Source: Melastoma dodecandrum
Lineage: Eukaryota; Streptophyta; Magnoliopsida; Myrtales; Melastomataceae
DNA: 64,000 bases
Reading direction: 5' to 3'
NCBI GenBank assembly: GCA_029817715.1
Contig: JARUPY010000398.1
Span: 3,192,001-3,256,000 of the forward strand
Shown here: positions 27,119-35,628 of the stretch, piece after piece
Numbering within the stretch: the stretch's first letter is position 1
Layout of the letters: each line of letters opens with the position of its first letter
Program-made: the position numbers and the translations under genes
Notes under the pieces: model-generated
What the model was told of the DNA's origin: nothing
The model's database searches: none
What the model saw: the letters and a program-made list of their open reading frames with translations, nothing else

Positions 27119-27225
27119 GGAGGCGCATCCTCGTGAGCGCGAGCCAGCCGGCGCGGGGCGGCAACAGGGTGAGATCGGTCATGGCGGTCTCGCGACGCCG
27201 GCGCCCGGGCGGGCGCACCGGCAAA

Positions 27226-27252
27226 CGAAAAAGGCCCGCTTGCGCGGGCCTT
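27226..27252 (-). terminator. Rho-independent terminator of the leftward phage operon
   Basis: On the minus strand AAGGCCCGC pairs with GCGGGCCTT (27231-27239 with 27244-27252) around a 4-base loop and is followed by five T residues. It lies 42 bp after the stop of the small protein at 27294, marking the end of the main phage transcript. Confidence 0.75.
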
Positions 27253-27293
27253 AATGAAACGGTCGGAGGGTGGGAGGAGTGCGGTCTCGGCCG

Positions 27294-27494
27294 TCAGGCC
27301 GCCGGGCGAAGCGCGCTGCGGCTGACCGTGTGGGCCTCGCCGTCGATGCTCACGACGCACTGCGTGGAGCCGGGCACCGGCTCGGAATCGACGACGACGA
27401 TGTCCGACCCCACGAACCCCCAGTCGTCCTCGATGAGGATGACGTGGTCGCCCGATTTGAAATCGAAGCTCTTGAGATTCACTTCGCGTTCCAT
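27294..27494 (-). CDS. Small acidic protein, last gene before the phage terminator
   Basis: The 66-residue product (MEREVNLKSFDFKSGDHV to SRSALRPAA) is beta-rich with alternating hydrophobic residues (VILIEDDWGFVGSDIVVV). No family recognised. Normal amino acid composition and the terminator directly after it support a real gene. Confidence 0.5.
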   Translation of the reverse strand: MEREVNLKSFDFKSGDHVILIEDDWGFVGSDIVVVDSEPVPGSTQCVVSIDGEAHTVSRSALRPAA

Positions 27495-27594
27495 GTGAAC
27501 TCCCGGCCGGTGACCCCGCCTGAGGTTGCCCCAGCGGAATTAACGATCGCTGGGGGCGGGAGTTCCGGCCGGTCCTATCCGCCGAATTGGTGAA

Positions 27595-28026
27595 TCATTT
27601 CCGATGCAGCCACGCAGTAACGGCGGAGGCCGGCGGCCCGATCGTCGAGACGACGAACAGCGAGTAGACGACGATCCGCTCGTAATCGGCATAGACGGGC
27701 GGCAGCTCGGGCACGCCGAGGCAGCCGTAGTGCCCGCAGCCGAGCTTGACGGTCGAATCGAGGAAGATCGCGACCGTATGCGCCGCCGCCGCGCCGCCGA
27801 CGGCGAGGTAGAGAAGCTTGGCGCCCCACCAGGCGTTGGCCGCGGCCTTCGCCTGCGTGAGGCCGAGCTGGTACTGCAGCCAGGCCGCATAGGCGGCCTG
27901 GTCAATGCCCGCGGCGGTCTGGAAGCCTGCGAGCTGCGTGTCCTGCTTCTTGTTCAGCCAGCCGAAGAGGGGGGCGGCCAGCCCCGAGACCAGCCCCTGC
28001 ACGAGCTGCGCGACGATCGTGAACAT
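27595..28026 (-). CDS. Phage membrane protein, unknown (possible holin)
   Basis: The 143-residue product begins MFTIVAQLVQGLVSGLAAPL and has an N-terminal amphipathic/hydrophobic helix. A helix with GAKLLYLAVGGAAAAHTVAIF and another near VVYSLFVVSTIGPPA follow. It is followed upstream in the operon by another membrane protein and the endolysin, so a holin or holin-modulator role is reasonable by position. No family motif is recognised. Confidence 0.6.
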   Translation of the reverse strand: MFTIVAQLVQGLVSGLAAPLFGWLNKKQDTQLAGFQTAAGIDQAAYAAWLQYQLGLTQAKAAANAWWGAKLLYLAVGGAAAAHTVAIFLDSTVKLGCGHYGCLGVPELPPVYADYERIVVYSLFVVSTIGPPASAVTAWLHRK

Positions 28027-28030
28027 CGCC

Positions 28031-28477
28031 TCACGCCTTCGGTTCGGCCACGGCGGCATCGCGGATCGCGCCGACATGCAGCCAGGACATGAGGAAGGGC
28101 AGCGTGAAGACGCCGGCCGCGAGGAAGAACGCCGCCTTCTGGCCGCCCTCGGCGCCGAAGAAGATCGAGACGTTCTGTCCCGAGAGCCAGGCGAGCGCCT
28201 GCGCCAGGAAGGGCAGGCTCGAGGAGAGGAAGGCGAGTATCACGACCTTGAGGCCGGCGAGGCGCAGCGTCAGCCAGTGCCAGCCGGTCGTCTCCGCGGC
28301 GACGAGCGCGTCGTCGAGCCCCATCGCGGCCTTGTAGGTGCGGACCTTCGGCAGCAGCACGAGCGCGAAGACGATCCAGGCACCGAGCGAGAGCCCGAAG
28401 ACCAGCGGCGCGGGGGCGCCGGCGCACCAGGCCGCGAGGCAGCCGGCGAACAGAACGAGGAAGGCGATCAACAGCAT
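28031..28477 (-). CDS. Phage membrane protein, unknown (possible holin component)
   Basis: The 148-residue product has four hydrophobic segments, starting directly with MLLIAFLVLFAGCLAAW. It lies 10 bp downstream of the endolysin stop and 5 bp before the next membrane protein. Position suggests lysis functions. No recognisable domain. Confidence 0.6.
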   Translation of the reverse strand: MLLIAFLVLFAGCLAAWCAGAPAPLVFGLSLGAWIVFALVLLPKVRTYKAAMGLDDALVAAETTGWHWLTLRLAGLKVVILAFLSSSLPFLAQALAWLSGQNVSIFFGAEGGQKAAFFLAAGVFTLPFLMSWLHVGAIRDAAVAEPKA

Positions 28478-28486
28478 GGTTTGCTC

Positions 28487-29230
28487 CTAGACCTGTGAGC
28501 GTGAGGCGGCATGCGCCGCGGCGAGATGGGCGGCGGCGTTGGCGGCGAGCGTGCGCGCGCCCTGGTCCTTCAGCCACGCGATGAGGCCGTCGAGCGCGGC
28601 GCCGGCGATGACGAGGCCGAGGACGATCAGCCCGAGATGGACGTGGTGCGCCCCGGCGGCCGTGGTGGCCGCGCCCGCACCGGCGACGACGGCAACGGCG
28701 CCCCCGGCGGCGGAGGTGCGCGCCGACGCTCGCGTCGCCGCGGCACGGCGGCCGAGCGCCGCGGCGCGTGCGTTCGAGAGCTTCCGCGCGGCCTGCGCAT
28801 CGTCCGGCGTGCGGAACTGCGCCATCTCCTCGCGCCGCCGCGCGGCGAGGACGGCCGGCTTCGACCACGCGAGGAACGCGTTCGCCGCGCCATCGAGATC
28901 GCCCTGGTTCAGGAGCCGCAGCACGCTCGATCGCGCGAGCGCCGCGGCGCCGATGTTGAAGCCGAGGCTCGCCAGCGCATCGAATTCGTTCTGCGAGATC
29001 GGCACGGTGACCTTGGCGTCGAGCACGGCCTCGACGGGCGCGAGGTCCGTCGCCAGCATGGCGTCGCACTCGGCCTCGGTGATCGTCATGCCGGCGCCGA
29101 CGGGCGGCGGCGACATGCGACCCGTGTGGCCGACGCCGATGGTGAGAACGCCGCGCGTGTCCCGGTAGGCGGACAAGCGGCGGCCTTCGCGCCGCTCGAT
29201 GGCGGCGCGGCCCGCTGCAGACGTCTTCAT
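28487..29230 (-). CDS. Phage endolysin, T4-type lysozyme (GH24) with C-terminal membrane segment
   Basis: The 247-residue muramidase has the GH24 catalytic triad visible near the N-terminus. The glutamate is in ERREGRRL (residue 15), the aspartate in YRDTRG (24) and the threonine in LTIGVGHTG (30), followed by GFNIGAAALARSS and the FLAWSKP block. Residues 185-235 form an Ala/Gly-rich hydrophobic stretch (LGLIVLGLVIAGAALDGLI). A membrane-tethered or signal-arrest-like endolysin is therefore possible, though the hydrophobic part is at the C-terminus, which is unusual. It cleaves peptidoglycan to release particles. Confidence 0.85.
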   Translation of the reverse strand: MKTSAAGRAAIERREGRRLSAYRDTRGVLTIGVGHTGRMSPPPVGAGMTITEAECDAMLATDLAPVEAVLDAKVTVPISQNEFDALASLGFNIGAAALARSSVLRLLNQGDLDGAANAFLAWSKPAVLAARRREEMAQFRTPDDAQAARKLSNARAAALGRRAAATRASARTSAAGGAVAVVAGAGAATTAAGAHHVHLGLIVLGLVIAGAALDGLIAWLKDQGARTLAANAAAHLAAAHAASRSQV

Positions 29231-29256
29231 GGTGCGTGTCCTTCGAGGGGCCGGCT

Positions 29257-29778
29257 CTACGCGCTCGGCCAGGCGTAGGCGTCGATCTGCGCCAAGGTGG
29301 TGATGGCCGGCGGCGTGGCTTCGATCTCGCCGATGAGGTGCGCGAGCGCCGGATAGGTCGCGGCGATCCAGTTGCCGGCGAGGCTCGCCAGCGCGACGAG
29401 CTGCGCGCCGGTCAGCGACGTCGTCTTGCCGCCGTTGTCGAGCCACGTCTTCGTGCCGGTGGGGTTGGCCTGCCCGTAGAGCGCGAGAAGGCCGAGATCC
29501 GCGCGCGTGTCGTTGGTGCCGTCGCACAGCACCGGAACGGCGGGCTGTCCGGCTGCGGCGACGTCGAACGTCTGCCCCTTCGCCAGCATCGCCTGCCACG
29601 CCGTTTGCGCGTAGGCGACGAGAGTTGGCACGTTCGGCGACGCGGGCGGGGCCGGCGTGTTGCCTGCCGCGAGCCAGGCCTCGTAGGCCTGATAATCCGT
29701 GTTTGCAGGGTCCGGCGGGATGCTGGCGCCATCGGATCGCAGGATGGTGGCGCTGCCGGAAACGAGAGAATAGGTCAT
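29257..29778 (-). CDS. Tail-fibre-associated protein (fibre assembly/DUF4376-like)
   Basis: The 173-residue product begins MTYSLVSGSATILRSDGASIPPDPAN. This resembles the phage proteins encoded directly after tail fibres that read local parameters and carry a helical DUF4376-like C-terminus (ADLGLLALYGQANP, then WLDNGGKTTSLTGAQL). It follows the fibre gene by 4 bp. A fibre chaperone or fibre tip role is inferred. Confidence 0.6.
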   Translation of the reverse strand: MTYSLVSGSATILRSDGASIPPDPANTDYQAYEAWLAAGNTPAPPASPNVPTLVAYAQTAWQAMLAKGQTFDVAAAGQPAVPVLCDGTNDTRADLGLLALYGQANPTGTKTWLDNGGKTTSLTGAQLVALASLAGNWIAATYPALAHLIGEIEATPPAITTLAQIDAYAWPSA

Positions 29779-29782
29779 CCGA

Positions 29783-31399
29783 TCAGAACTCCGCCGACGC
29801 CGTGTAGTGGAACGAGATGCCGCCCGGATTGACGTTCGTGTTGTTGATCTGGGCCAGGTAATAGTCGGGCCCGGACGTCCCGACGACGGCCGGAACGTCG
29901 CCGCTCGGGGACTGCACCCGCAGGTAGCCGCTGGCGCCGGTCGCAGGGCTGTAGAGCGTGATCGTCGGCGTGGCGCGCATCGTGGTCGGCAGCTTGAGCG
30001 GACCGACCGCGAGGTAACTGCCGGCGGTCTGGCTCACGGAGTAGAGCTGGTTCACGGTCGAAAGAGAGCCGGCCGCGACACCGGCGTAGCTGGTCGCGAA
30101 ATACCTCTGGCAGAGGGCGAGCTCGACGCCGAGCGGTCGGCGCTCGAACGGCGTCGCCACGGGCCCCGCCTCCAGTTGCACCTTGCCGACCGTGGTAGAC
30201 GCGCCCAAAGACTGGAGGATCACGCTGAGCGAATTGGCGTCGATGTTCGCCGGCAGGGAGAACGTCGCCGGGCTCGGCACCTGGTAGACGACGTTCGTCG
30301 ACGATCCTCCGACCGTGTAGAGGACGATCGCCTTCGCCGTCCCCGACCATGACAGCGTGTAGGTGCCCGCGGGCGGCACGCCTTCGACGACCTGCCCGAT
30401 CTGGCCGCCGGCGCCGAGCGTGATCGTCGTATCCGGCGCGGTCTGCGTGAAGGTGTAGGGCGTCGTGACATACCAGTTCGTCCAGCGATCGTGGCCATAG
30501 GCCCGCGACCCGAGCGCGGCGCCGCTCGCATAGGCGCGCTGATTGATCCCGAAATTGCCGTTGATGAGGAGATTTCGGCCCATGTAGCCGCTGAGGTTCG
30601 GCGGGTTCGAATCGATGATCGTCCACTTGTTCAGCCCGTTGCTCACGAGCGCGAGGTAGCCGTAGGCGCTCGACAGCAGGGCCGAGGCGGCGCCGTTGAT
30701 CGTGTCCGTCCCGGTGGCGCCGATCGTCAGCGTGTTCGTCGGTGAGCAGGCTCCCGACTCGTCGACGATCGTCAGCGCGGCGCCGAGCGCGTAGGCCGAG
30801 GCGCGGGGCAGGCTGAGCGTGCGCGCCGCCGTGAGCGCGATGACGGCGATGGTGCGATCGCCCGCGAGCACGCTGTAGGCGGCATCGTTGACCTGGGTCC
30901 GGGCGAAATTGGCGCTCGCTGCGCGATCGGCATAAGCGGTGGTCGCGAGCCGGGTCGAGTTGTCGCCCACGCCCTGCGTCGGCGCCGTCGGCGTGCCCGT
31001 CAGCGTCGCATTGGCCGACGTCGCGTAATTGGCGGTGGCGTAGGCATAGGTGACGTAGCTCGCCGCGACGAAGCTCGTCGTCGCGAGCTGCGCCGAATTC
31101 GTGCCCGCGGCGGCGTTGGGCGCCGTCGGCGTGCCGGTGAGCGCGGGGGAAGCGAGCGGCGCGGCGCCCACCACGTCGGCGACGGCGAGCGTGATCGCGC
31201 CGGTGCGGCCGGCGACGCTCTGCACGGGGGCGAGGCCTGCAACCTCCGAGACCTTCGCCGCCGCAAACCCGCCGGGCGTCGCGCCGTCGTGCACCTGCAC
31301 GCGGTTGTTCGTCGTGTCGACGAGGAGTTCGCCCTGCGCGCCGGTGTAGGTCGCGAGGAAGGTGGCGGCCTCGCGCCGCCGCTTGACCTGGATGCTCAT
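29783..31399 (-). CDS. Tail fibre protein
   Basis: The 538-residue protein begins with a short N-terminal module (TGAQGELLVDTTNNRVQVHDG) that joins fibres to tails. Two copies of a phage fibre repeat follow: one contains LTGTPTAPNAAAG and ATTSFVAA, the other LTGTPTAPTQGVGD and ATTAYADRA. The distal part has YMGRNLLINGNFGINQRAY, KVQLEAGPVATPFERRPLG and LCQRYFATSY, the receptor-binding scaffold seen in many fibre tips. It probably decides host range. ATGA overlap with the upstream tail-tip gene. Confidence 0.85.
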   Translation of the reverse strand: MSIQVKRRREAATFLATYTGAQGELLVDTTNNRVQVHDGATPGGFAAAKVSEVAGLAPVQSVAGRTGAITLAVADVVGAAPLASPALTGTPTAPNAAAGTNSAQLATTSFVAASYVTYAYATANYATSANATLTGTPTAPTQGVGDNSTRLATTAYADRAASANFARTQVNDAAYSVLAGDRTIAVIALTAARTLSLPRASAYALGAALTIVDESGACSPTNTLTIGATGTDTINGAASALLSSAYGYLALVSNGLNKWTIIDSNPPNLSGYMGRNLLINGNFGINQRAYASGAALGSRAYGHDRWTNWYVTTPYTFTQTAPDTTITLGAGGQIGQVVEGVPPAGTYTLSWSGTAKAIVLYTVGGSSTNVVYQVPSPATFSLPANIDANSLSVILQSLGASTTVGKVQLEAGPVATPFERRPLGVELALCQRYFATSYAGVAAGSLSTVNQLYSVSQTAGSYLAVGPLKLPTTMRATPTITLYSPATGASGYLRVQSPSGDVPAVVGTSGPDYYLAQINNTNVNPGGISFHYTASAEF

Positions 31400-33570
31400 G
31401 AGGATGCCAGTCCCATATCGATGATCGTGACGTAGGCGTCGGAGGCGAGACCGAAGTCGTCGCTCGCGTTGAGGCCCGCGCTGGCGAGGCCTTCGTCGAG
31501 ACTCGTGCCCGCCTCGAGTGCCGTGGTGACGGGGCCGACCGCGCCGATGCCGCTCGGCGTGTAGGGGTAGGCGGCGCAGGTCGAGAGATCCTGCAGGGCG
31601 CCGCCGAAGATGTTGAAGCTCTGGAACTTGAGGGTCAGCGGCACGCCGACGAAGGCGGCCGGCAGCGTGTATTTGAAGAGCGCGCCGTCGAGCCGCGCGA
31701 AGGGTGCCCCTGCCGCGTGCGCCCCGGCGCGCGAACCGTAGAGCGCGCGCATCAGCGGCGTCAGCGCATAACGGTTGGCCGCCGTCAGCGTCGCCGTTTC
31801 GTAGGCCAGGAGCTCGGCGTCGACGAGCGCGAGCGTCGTGGCGTTCTGCATGTCGAAGGCGCTGCCGGAGGCGAGCTGGCCGCCGCTGCGGCCGAGGTCG
31901 ACGGCGAGCGTGTCGGCCGTGTCGAGCCCCGATGGGCTCGCCGCGAGCGCTGCGGTGAGCACGCCCTGCCGAGCCGGCGTGCGGATCGTGCCGACCTGCG
32001 AAAAGCTCGTGCCATCGGTCGAGATCCAGATGTTGGCGCCGCCCCAGTTCGGGTCGGCGACGTTGCCCGATCCGCCCGAGATCGCGGCCCAGATCTGCGC
32101 GATGCCGCCGGACAGCGCCGGCGGCGGCTCGAAGATGATGGGCGTGTTGACGGGCGCGGGCGCTACGTTGGTGTCGAACGCCGGCATCGCGCCGGCATCG
32201 ACGGGATAGATGCTCGCCGTCGCGATCGTGCCCGGGAACTCCTCCGCCGTCACCGAGAGAAGTCCCTGCGCATCCTCTTCGATCGACGTGATGCGCACGG
32301 GCGTCCGCGCCAGGCCGAGGCCGGCATCCGTCAGCGTCACGATGTCCATCGGCTCGAGCAGGCAATATTCCCAAGAAAGCCGGAACGCGTAAGTGTTGCG
32401 CACGTAGAGCCCGCGCTGCAGGACGAGCTGCGCGCTGACGCTGCCGACGGCGACGTCGCAGATCTCGTGCGCGGTGATCGTCGCCCCGATGCGCAGGCCC
32501 GTCGTCTCGATCGCATTCTGGTCGCGCGCCTCGATCGGGGTCGGCGCATAATAGTTGGGCGAGGCGCCCGCGATGCCGGAGGGCGTCGTGGGTGTGCGGT
32601 TGAGGATTTCGAGGCGCTGGACGTTGGCGGCGGCATAGGGATCGGAGCGTGTGACCTCGATCGGGTCCGCGCTCGCATCACCGACGAGGTCGTCGTCGGT
32701 GAGATCGTAGATCGGCGTCGTGTTCGGCTGGTAGGCGACGCTTGCGCCCGAGGCCCGCAGCCCGCTCACCGACGCATCGCCGAAGGGCACTATCTTCAGG
32801 AGGCCGCCGGACCAGACGGCGGTCGCGTTGGTGAGCTGCAGCCAACGCGCGAGGACGTTGCGCGCCGGCTCCTGATCGACGAGGCACGGCGAGAGGGCGA
32901 GGCCCATCGCGCGGCAATAGGATTGGTAGGAGCCATCGGCCGAGCTGCCGAGCAGCGCGCCGCCGGCGATCGAGGCCGCGGGGAAACCGACGCCGTATTG
33001 CGCGTTGGTCAGGAAGTCGAGCACGATGAGAGCTGGGTCCGCATCGCGCCCGTTGACGACCGCGCTGCTCGAGAGAAGCCCCGTCACCTCGAAGGCGAGC
33101 GAGCCGAGCGAGGCATTGGAGCCGAGATCGAAGGAGCTCGACACGGCGAGCGCCGTGCCTTGATAGGCCAGCGCCTGACCGGGAAACGCGGCCGGCAGGT
33201 AGCCCCAGGTGGCCTGCGGCGTCGCGCCGGGAATGAAGTTCAGATAGAGCGAGCCGGGCGTGTAGGTGCCGCGATTGTAAAAAACGGTGCCGAACGCGGC
33301 CACCGGTCCCTCGCAGAGCCCGAGCACGAGGGCCGTGCGATAATCGTAGGTGACGGTACGGCCGCCGCTCCCGCCGCCGAAGAGGCCGCCCTTGCCGCCG
33401 CCGCCGGAATAGGTCGCGTAGGTGTGAAACCCGCCCGACCAAATAAGGTTGGGAGCCAGACGATTGGTGCCCCACAGAAGGGGGATCGGCAGCGCCGAGG
33501 ACGAGGACTGGGTCTGCAGCCCCGTGTATTGGGGCGTCGAGACCGTCCGCTGCGATCCGAAGAGGCTCAT
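31396..33570 (-). CDS. Tail tip attachment protein, J-like / GTA host-specificity type
   Basis: The 724-residue protein starts MSLFGSQRTVSTPQYTGLQT and continues SALPIPLLWGTNRLAPNLIW. This N-terminus is typical of rhizobial phage and GTA tail-tip proteins (the rcc01698/DUF3767-like region). A long beta-rich body follows with repeated domains, and the C-terminal fibronectin-like part leads into the fibre. It caps the tail and contacts the cell surface. It overlaps both neighbours by ATGA, supporting both ends. Confidence 0.8.
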   Translation of the reverse strand: MSLFGSQRTVSTPQYTGLQTQSSSSALPIPLLWGTNRLAPNLIWSGGFHTYATYSGGGGKGGLFGGGSGGRTVTYDYRTALVLGLCEGPVAAFGTVFYNRGTYTPGSLYLNFIPGATPQATWGYLPAAFPGQALAYQGTALAVSSSFDLGSNASLGSLAFEVTGLLSSSAVVNGRDADPALIVLDFLTNAQYGVGFPAASIAGGALLGSSADGSYQSYCRAMGLALSPCLVDQEPARNVLARWLQLTNATAVWSGGLLKIVPFGDASVSGLRASGASVAYQPNTTPIYDLTDDDLVGDASADPIEVTRSDPYAAANVQRLEILNRTPTTPSGIAGASPNYYAPTPIEARDQNAIETTGLRIGATITAHEICDVAVGSVSAQLVLQRGLYVRNTYAFRLSWEYCLLEPMDIVTLTDAGLGLARTPVRITSIEEDAQGLLSVTAEEFPGTIATASIYPVDAGAMPAFDTNVAPAPVNTPIIFEPPPALSGGIAQIWAAISGGSGNVADPNWGGANIWISTDGTSFSQVGTIRTPARQGVLTAALAASPSGLDTADTLAVDLGRSGGQLASGSAFDMQNATTLALVDAELLAYETATLTAANRYALTPLMRALYGSRAGAHAAGAPFARLDGALFKYTLPAAFVGVPLTLKFQSFNIFGGALQDLSTCAAYPYTPSGIGAVGPVTTALEAGTSLDEGLASAGLNASDDFGLASDAYVTIIDMGLASS

Positions 33571-34019
33571 GGCGCGTCGTAGATCCGGGGCCGAAAGAAG
33601 CGGGGCGCGCGCCGGCTCTCGGCCAGCACGCAATTGGCGGCCACCGCCTCCTCCAGGACGCGGCCGGCCGGCGAAAAGGCATGGACGAGGGTCAGCGGCG
33701 CGAGGCCCGTGACGATGCCGCCATGCGCGAAGCAGCGCCCATATCGAAAGACCACGACGTCGCCGAGGCCCGGCTCCGCCGTCTCGCGGCAATGGTCGAG
33801 CACAAAGCCGAGATAGCGCTCCTCGTCGCGGTGCAGATGCCAGTCCTGCGGGTAGGGCCGCGGGTCGAAGGCTGGCACGAGGCCGGCATCGACGAAGACG
33901 CGCACGAGGAGCATGCCGCAATCGACCCCGACGCCGCGGACGTCGGCGCACGGATGGTAGGGCGTGCCGATCCAGGCTCGCGCCGCCTCGACCGCACGGG
34001 CTGCGGGGGTTGAAGACAT
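33567..34019 (-). CDS. NlpC/P60 peptidase of the tail tip
   Basis: The 150-residue cysteine peptidase shows the catalytic cysteine in GVGVDCGMLLVR. The histidine is in CFAHGGIVTG, with the helix ARAWIGTPYH before the cysteine. In GTAs and lambda-like phages (lambda K) this protein sits at the tail tip and cleaves cell-wall peptides during entry. It is encoded between DUF2163 and the J-like protein, the standard order, but here the BrnT/HTH module (34106-34733) is wedged between it and DUF2163. Confidence 0.85.
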   Translation of the reverse strand: MSSTPAARAVEAARAWIGTPYHPCADVRGVGVDCGMLLVRVFVDAGLVPAFDPRPYPQDWHLHRDEERYLGFVLDHCRETAEPGLGDVVVFRYGRCFAHGGIVTGLAPLTLVHAFSPAGRVLEEAVAANCVLAESRRAPRFFRPRIYDAP

Positions 34020-34070
34020 GGCGGTGATCTCGATTGGACATCCGTCGCGGTCTGCGAAAGGCCGCCACTA

Positions 34071-34099
34071 TTGCGAATTAGGCGGGTAACCCGTATATG
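34071..34099 (+). promoter_or_regulatory. Promoter and operator-like motif of BrnT/HTH module 1
   Basis: TTGCGA (34071-34076) and TATATG (34094-34099) are separated by 17 bases. CGGGTAACCCGTA (34083-34095), containing the palindrome CGGGTAACCCG, overlaps the spacer and -10. A matching motif, CGGGTAGTCCGTA, lies in the same position before module 2. The predicted start site is about 34105-34107, at the toxin's GTG. Confidence 0.55.
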
Positions 34100-34105
34100 G
34101 ATCGG

Positions 34106-34396
34106 GTGCATGAACCATCGGTCATCCGGTGGGATGACGAAAACGAGGCCCGCCATCTCGAGAAGCACGGAATCCCTTTCGGGTTCGCGGCTGGCGTCTT
34201 CGTCGACAGCGACCGCATTGCGTCCGCCGACCTTCGACGTCCCTACGATCCACCGCGCTTCAACGTTGTCGGTATGGTCGATGGCATCTGCATCAACGTG
34301 ACCTATGCGCTGGATGGAAGCGAAGTGGTCATCATCTCAGCTCGCAGCGCGAGCAGGAAGGAGCGGCAACGTTATGGGACGCATCACACCCGCTGA
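34106..34396 (+). CDS. BrnT-family toxin-like protein (module 1)
   Basis: The 96-residue protein resembles BrnT/DUF497 ribonuclease-fold toxins: an N-terminal W-D-E-N-A-x-H-L-x-K-H-G segment and a C-terminal ISARSASRKERQRYG block. It is transcribed against the phage operon and lies between DUF2163 and the NlpC/P60 gene. The GTG at 34106 is chosen because an ATG at 34097 overlaps the -10 box; starting at the GTG would make the message leaderless, as in module 2. It overlaps the HTH gene by 23 bp. Local base composition is less GC-rich than the phage genes, consistent with insertion. Confidence 0.7.
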   Translation: MHEPSVIRWDDENEARHLEKHGIPFGFAAGVFVDSDRIASADLRRPYDPPRFNVVGMVDGICINVTYALDGSEVVIISARSASRKERQRYGTHHTR

Positions 34397-34733
34397 ACTC
34401 CGCACTCATCCTCCGAAGCTCTCACCCGCCGCACGTGCACGGCTCACAACGTTGAGCGGCGAGGAGATCGAACGCCGGGCGCTCGAAGACCGCGACACGC
34501 CGCCGATGAGCGCTGTGCAACTTGATCGTGCTGTCTTCGCGCGCACGGTCCGGCAGACGCGCGAATCACTGGGGCTCACCCAGGACGGTTTTGCTCGCCG
34601 CTACAGCATACGCCTGTCCCGCTTGAAGGATTGGGAACAAGGTCGTTACACGCCGGACTCCGTCGCGGTCGCGTACATCAAGACGATCCGTCACGACCCC
34701 GACGGCGTGCTCACGGCACTCGCGGTGGAATGA
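34374..34733 (+). CDS. HTH antitoxin-like regulator paired with BrnT (module 1)
   Basis: The 119-residue protein has an XRE-type helix-turn-helix in its C-terminal half (TRESLGLTQDGFARRYSIR, then LKDWEQGRYTPDSVAVAYI). A disordered N-terminal arm probably wraps the toxin. Its ATG lies inside the tyrosine-glycine codons of the toxin's end, with an AGGAG site about 10 bases upstream. Canonical BrnA antitoxins are ribbon-helix-helix proteins, so this is a BrnT/XRE variant. It likely binds the CGGGTA-type motif. Confidence 0.75.
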   Translation: MGRITPAELRTHPPKLSPAARARLTTLSGEEIERRALEDRDTPPMSAVQLDRAVFARTVRQTRESLGLTQDGFARRYSIRLSRLKDWEQGRYTPDSVAVAYIKTIRHDPDGVLTALAVE

Positions 34734-34761
34734 CCATCGACCGCTTCTCCTCGAACCTCGA

Positions 34762-35628
34762 TCAATACGCGCTCGACGGCGGCGGCACGTAGGGGAAGCC
34801 GCGGAAGTTCGCGAGGTTCGAGAACTTGGCCTGGCAGGTGGCGCGCGTGTGGTCGCAGCCTTGATAGACGGTGAAGGCGTCGCCGGCGGCGGGCGCCGCG
34901 GCGAGCGGGTAGCTCAGCGTCAACGTGCCGGCGGCGGCGCTCTTCACGTTGGCCGAGACGCCGGCATTGGCACCCGAGGTGAAGAGCAGCGTGCCCTGCG
35001 CGTAGATGGACGCGGCGCCGCTCCAGGGAATTACCGTCGCCGTCGCGCCGGCGCCCACGTCGCCTTGCGCGCCGTAGGCGCTCTTCACAAGGCCGCAGCC
35101 GGAATCATAGAGCGTGTGCACGCACGTCGGCTGATAGAGGTTGCGGGGCATTGCGATGTCGAGCAGCACGAGGTCGGACGCGACCGTGATCTGCGCGCTG
35201 GTGCGCCCGATCGAATCGATCGCCGTCACGCGGCCTTTGAAGAGAATGACGCTGCCGATCGGGGGCGCCGTCCAGGCGGAGAGAAAGACGCGCTCGCGCT
35301 GCACCTCGCAGCCGTCGAAGACCCCGCGATGCAGCGCGACGAGGAAGGGCACGCCCGCGATCGTATCCGTCGGCCGCGCGGCGATCGTCACGTGCTGCTC
35401 GTCGACGTCGAGACCCATCGCGCATTTGAACTGCAGTCCGTCGACCAGAACCGAATTCGCCGCGTAGGTGGCGCCGTTGAGGGCGATCGGTACGTCCGCG
35501 TTGGTGTAGGTGAGGACCATGCCCGTGCGCAGCGTGAACGTATAGCAATCCGCCATCAACAGCGGCACGTCGCGCGCTGCGCGCTGGGCCGACAGATAGG
35601 CGAGCAGCGCCGGCGCGGCAGCCCTCAT
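34762..35628 (-). CDS. DUF2163 tail-hub protein (GTA gp13-like)
   Basis: The 288-residue protein begins MRAAAPALLAYLSAQR and has the conserved LLMADCYTFTLRTG strand. The cysteine-bearing C-terminal domain contains CVHTLYDSGCGLVK and YQGCDHTRATCQAKFSN, with GFPYVPPP at the end. In GTA structures the DUF2163 homologue forms the tail hub and its cysteines bind an iron-sulfur cluster. ATGA overlap with DUF2460 upstream. Confidence 0.85.
   Translation of the reverse strand: MRAAAPALLAYLSAQRAARDVPLLMADCYTFTLRTGMVLTYTNADVPIALNGATYAANSVLVDGLQFKCAMGLDVDEQHVTIAARPTDTIAGVPFLVALHRGVFDGCEVQRERVFLSAWTAPPIGSVILFKGRVTAIDSIGRTSAQITVASDLVLLDIAMPRNLYQPTCVHTLYDSGCGLVKSAYGAQGDVGAGATATVIPWSGAASIYAQGTLLFTSGANAGVSANVKSAAAGTLTLSYPLAAAPAAGDAFTVYQGCDHTRATCQAKFSNLANFRGFPYVPPPSSAY

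Noticed and set aside
30600..30620. GGTTCGAATC-like string suggesting a tRNA T-loop
   Set aside because: Lies within the tail fibre coding sequence with no surrounding cloverleaf.
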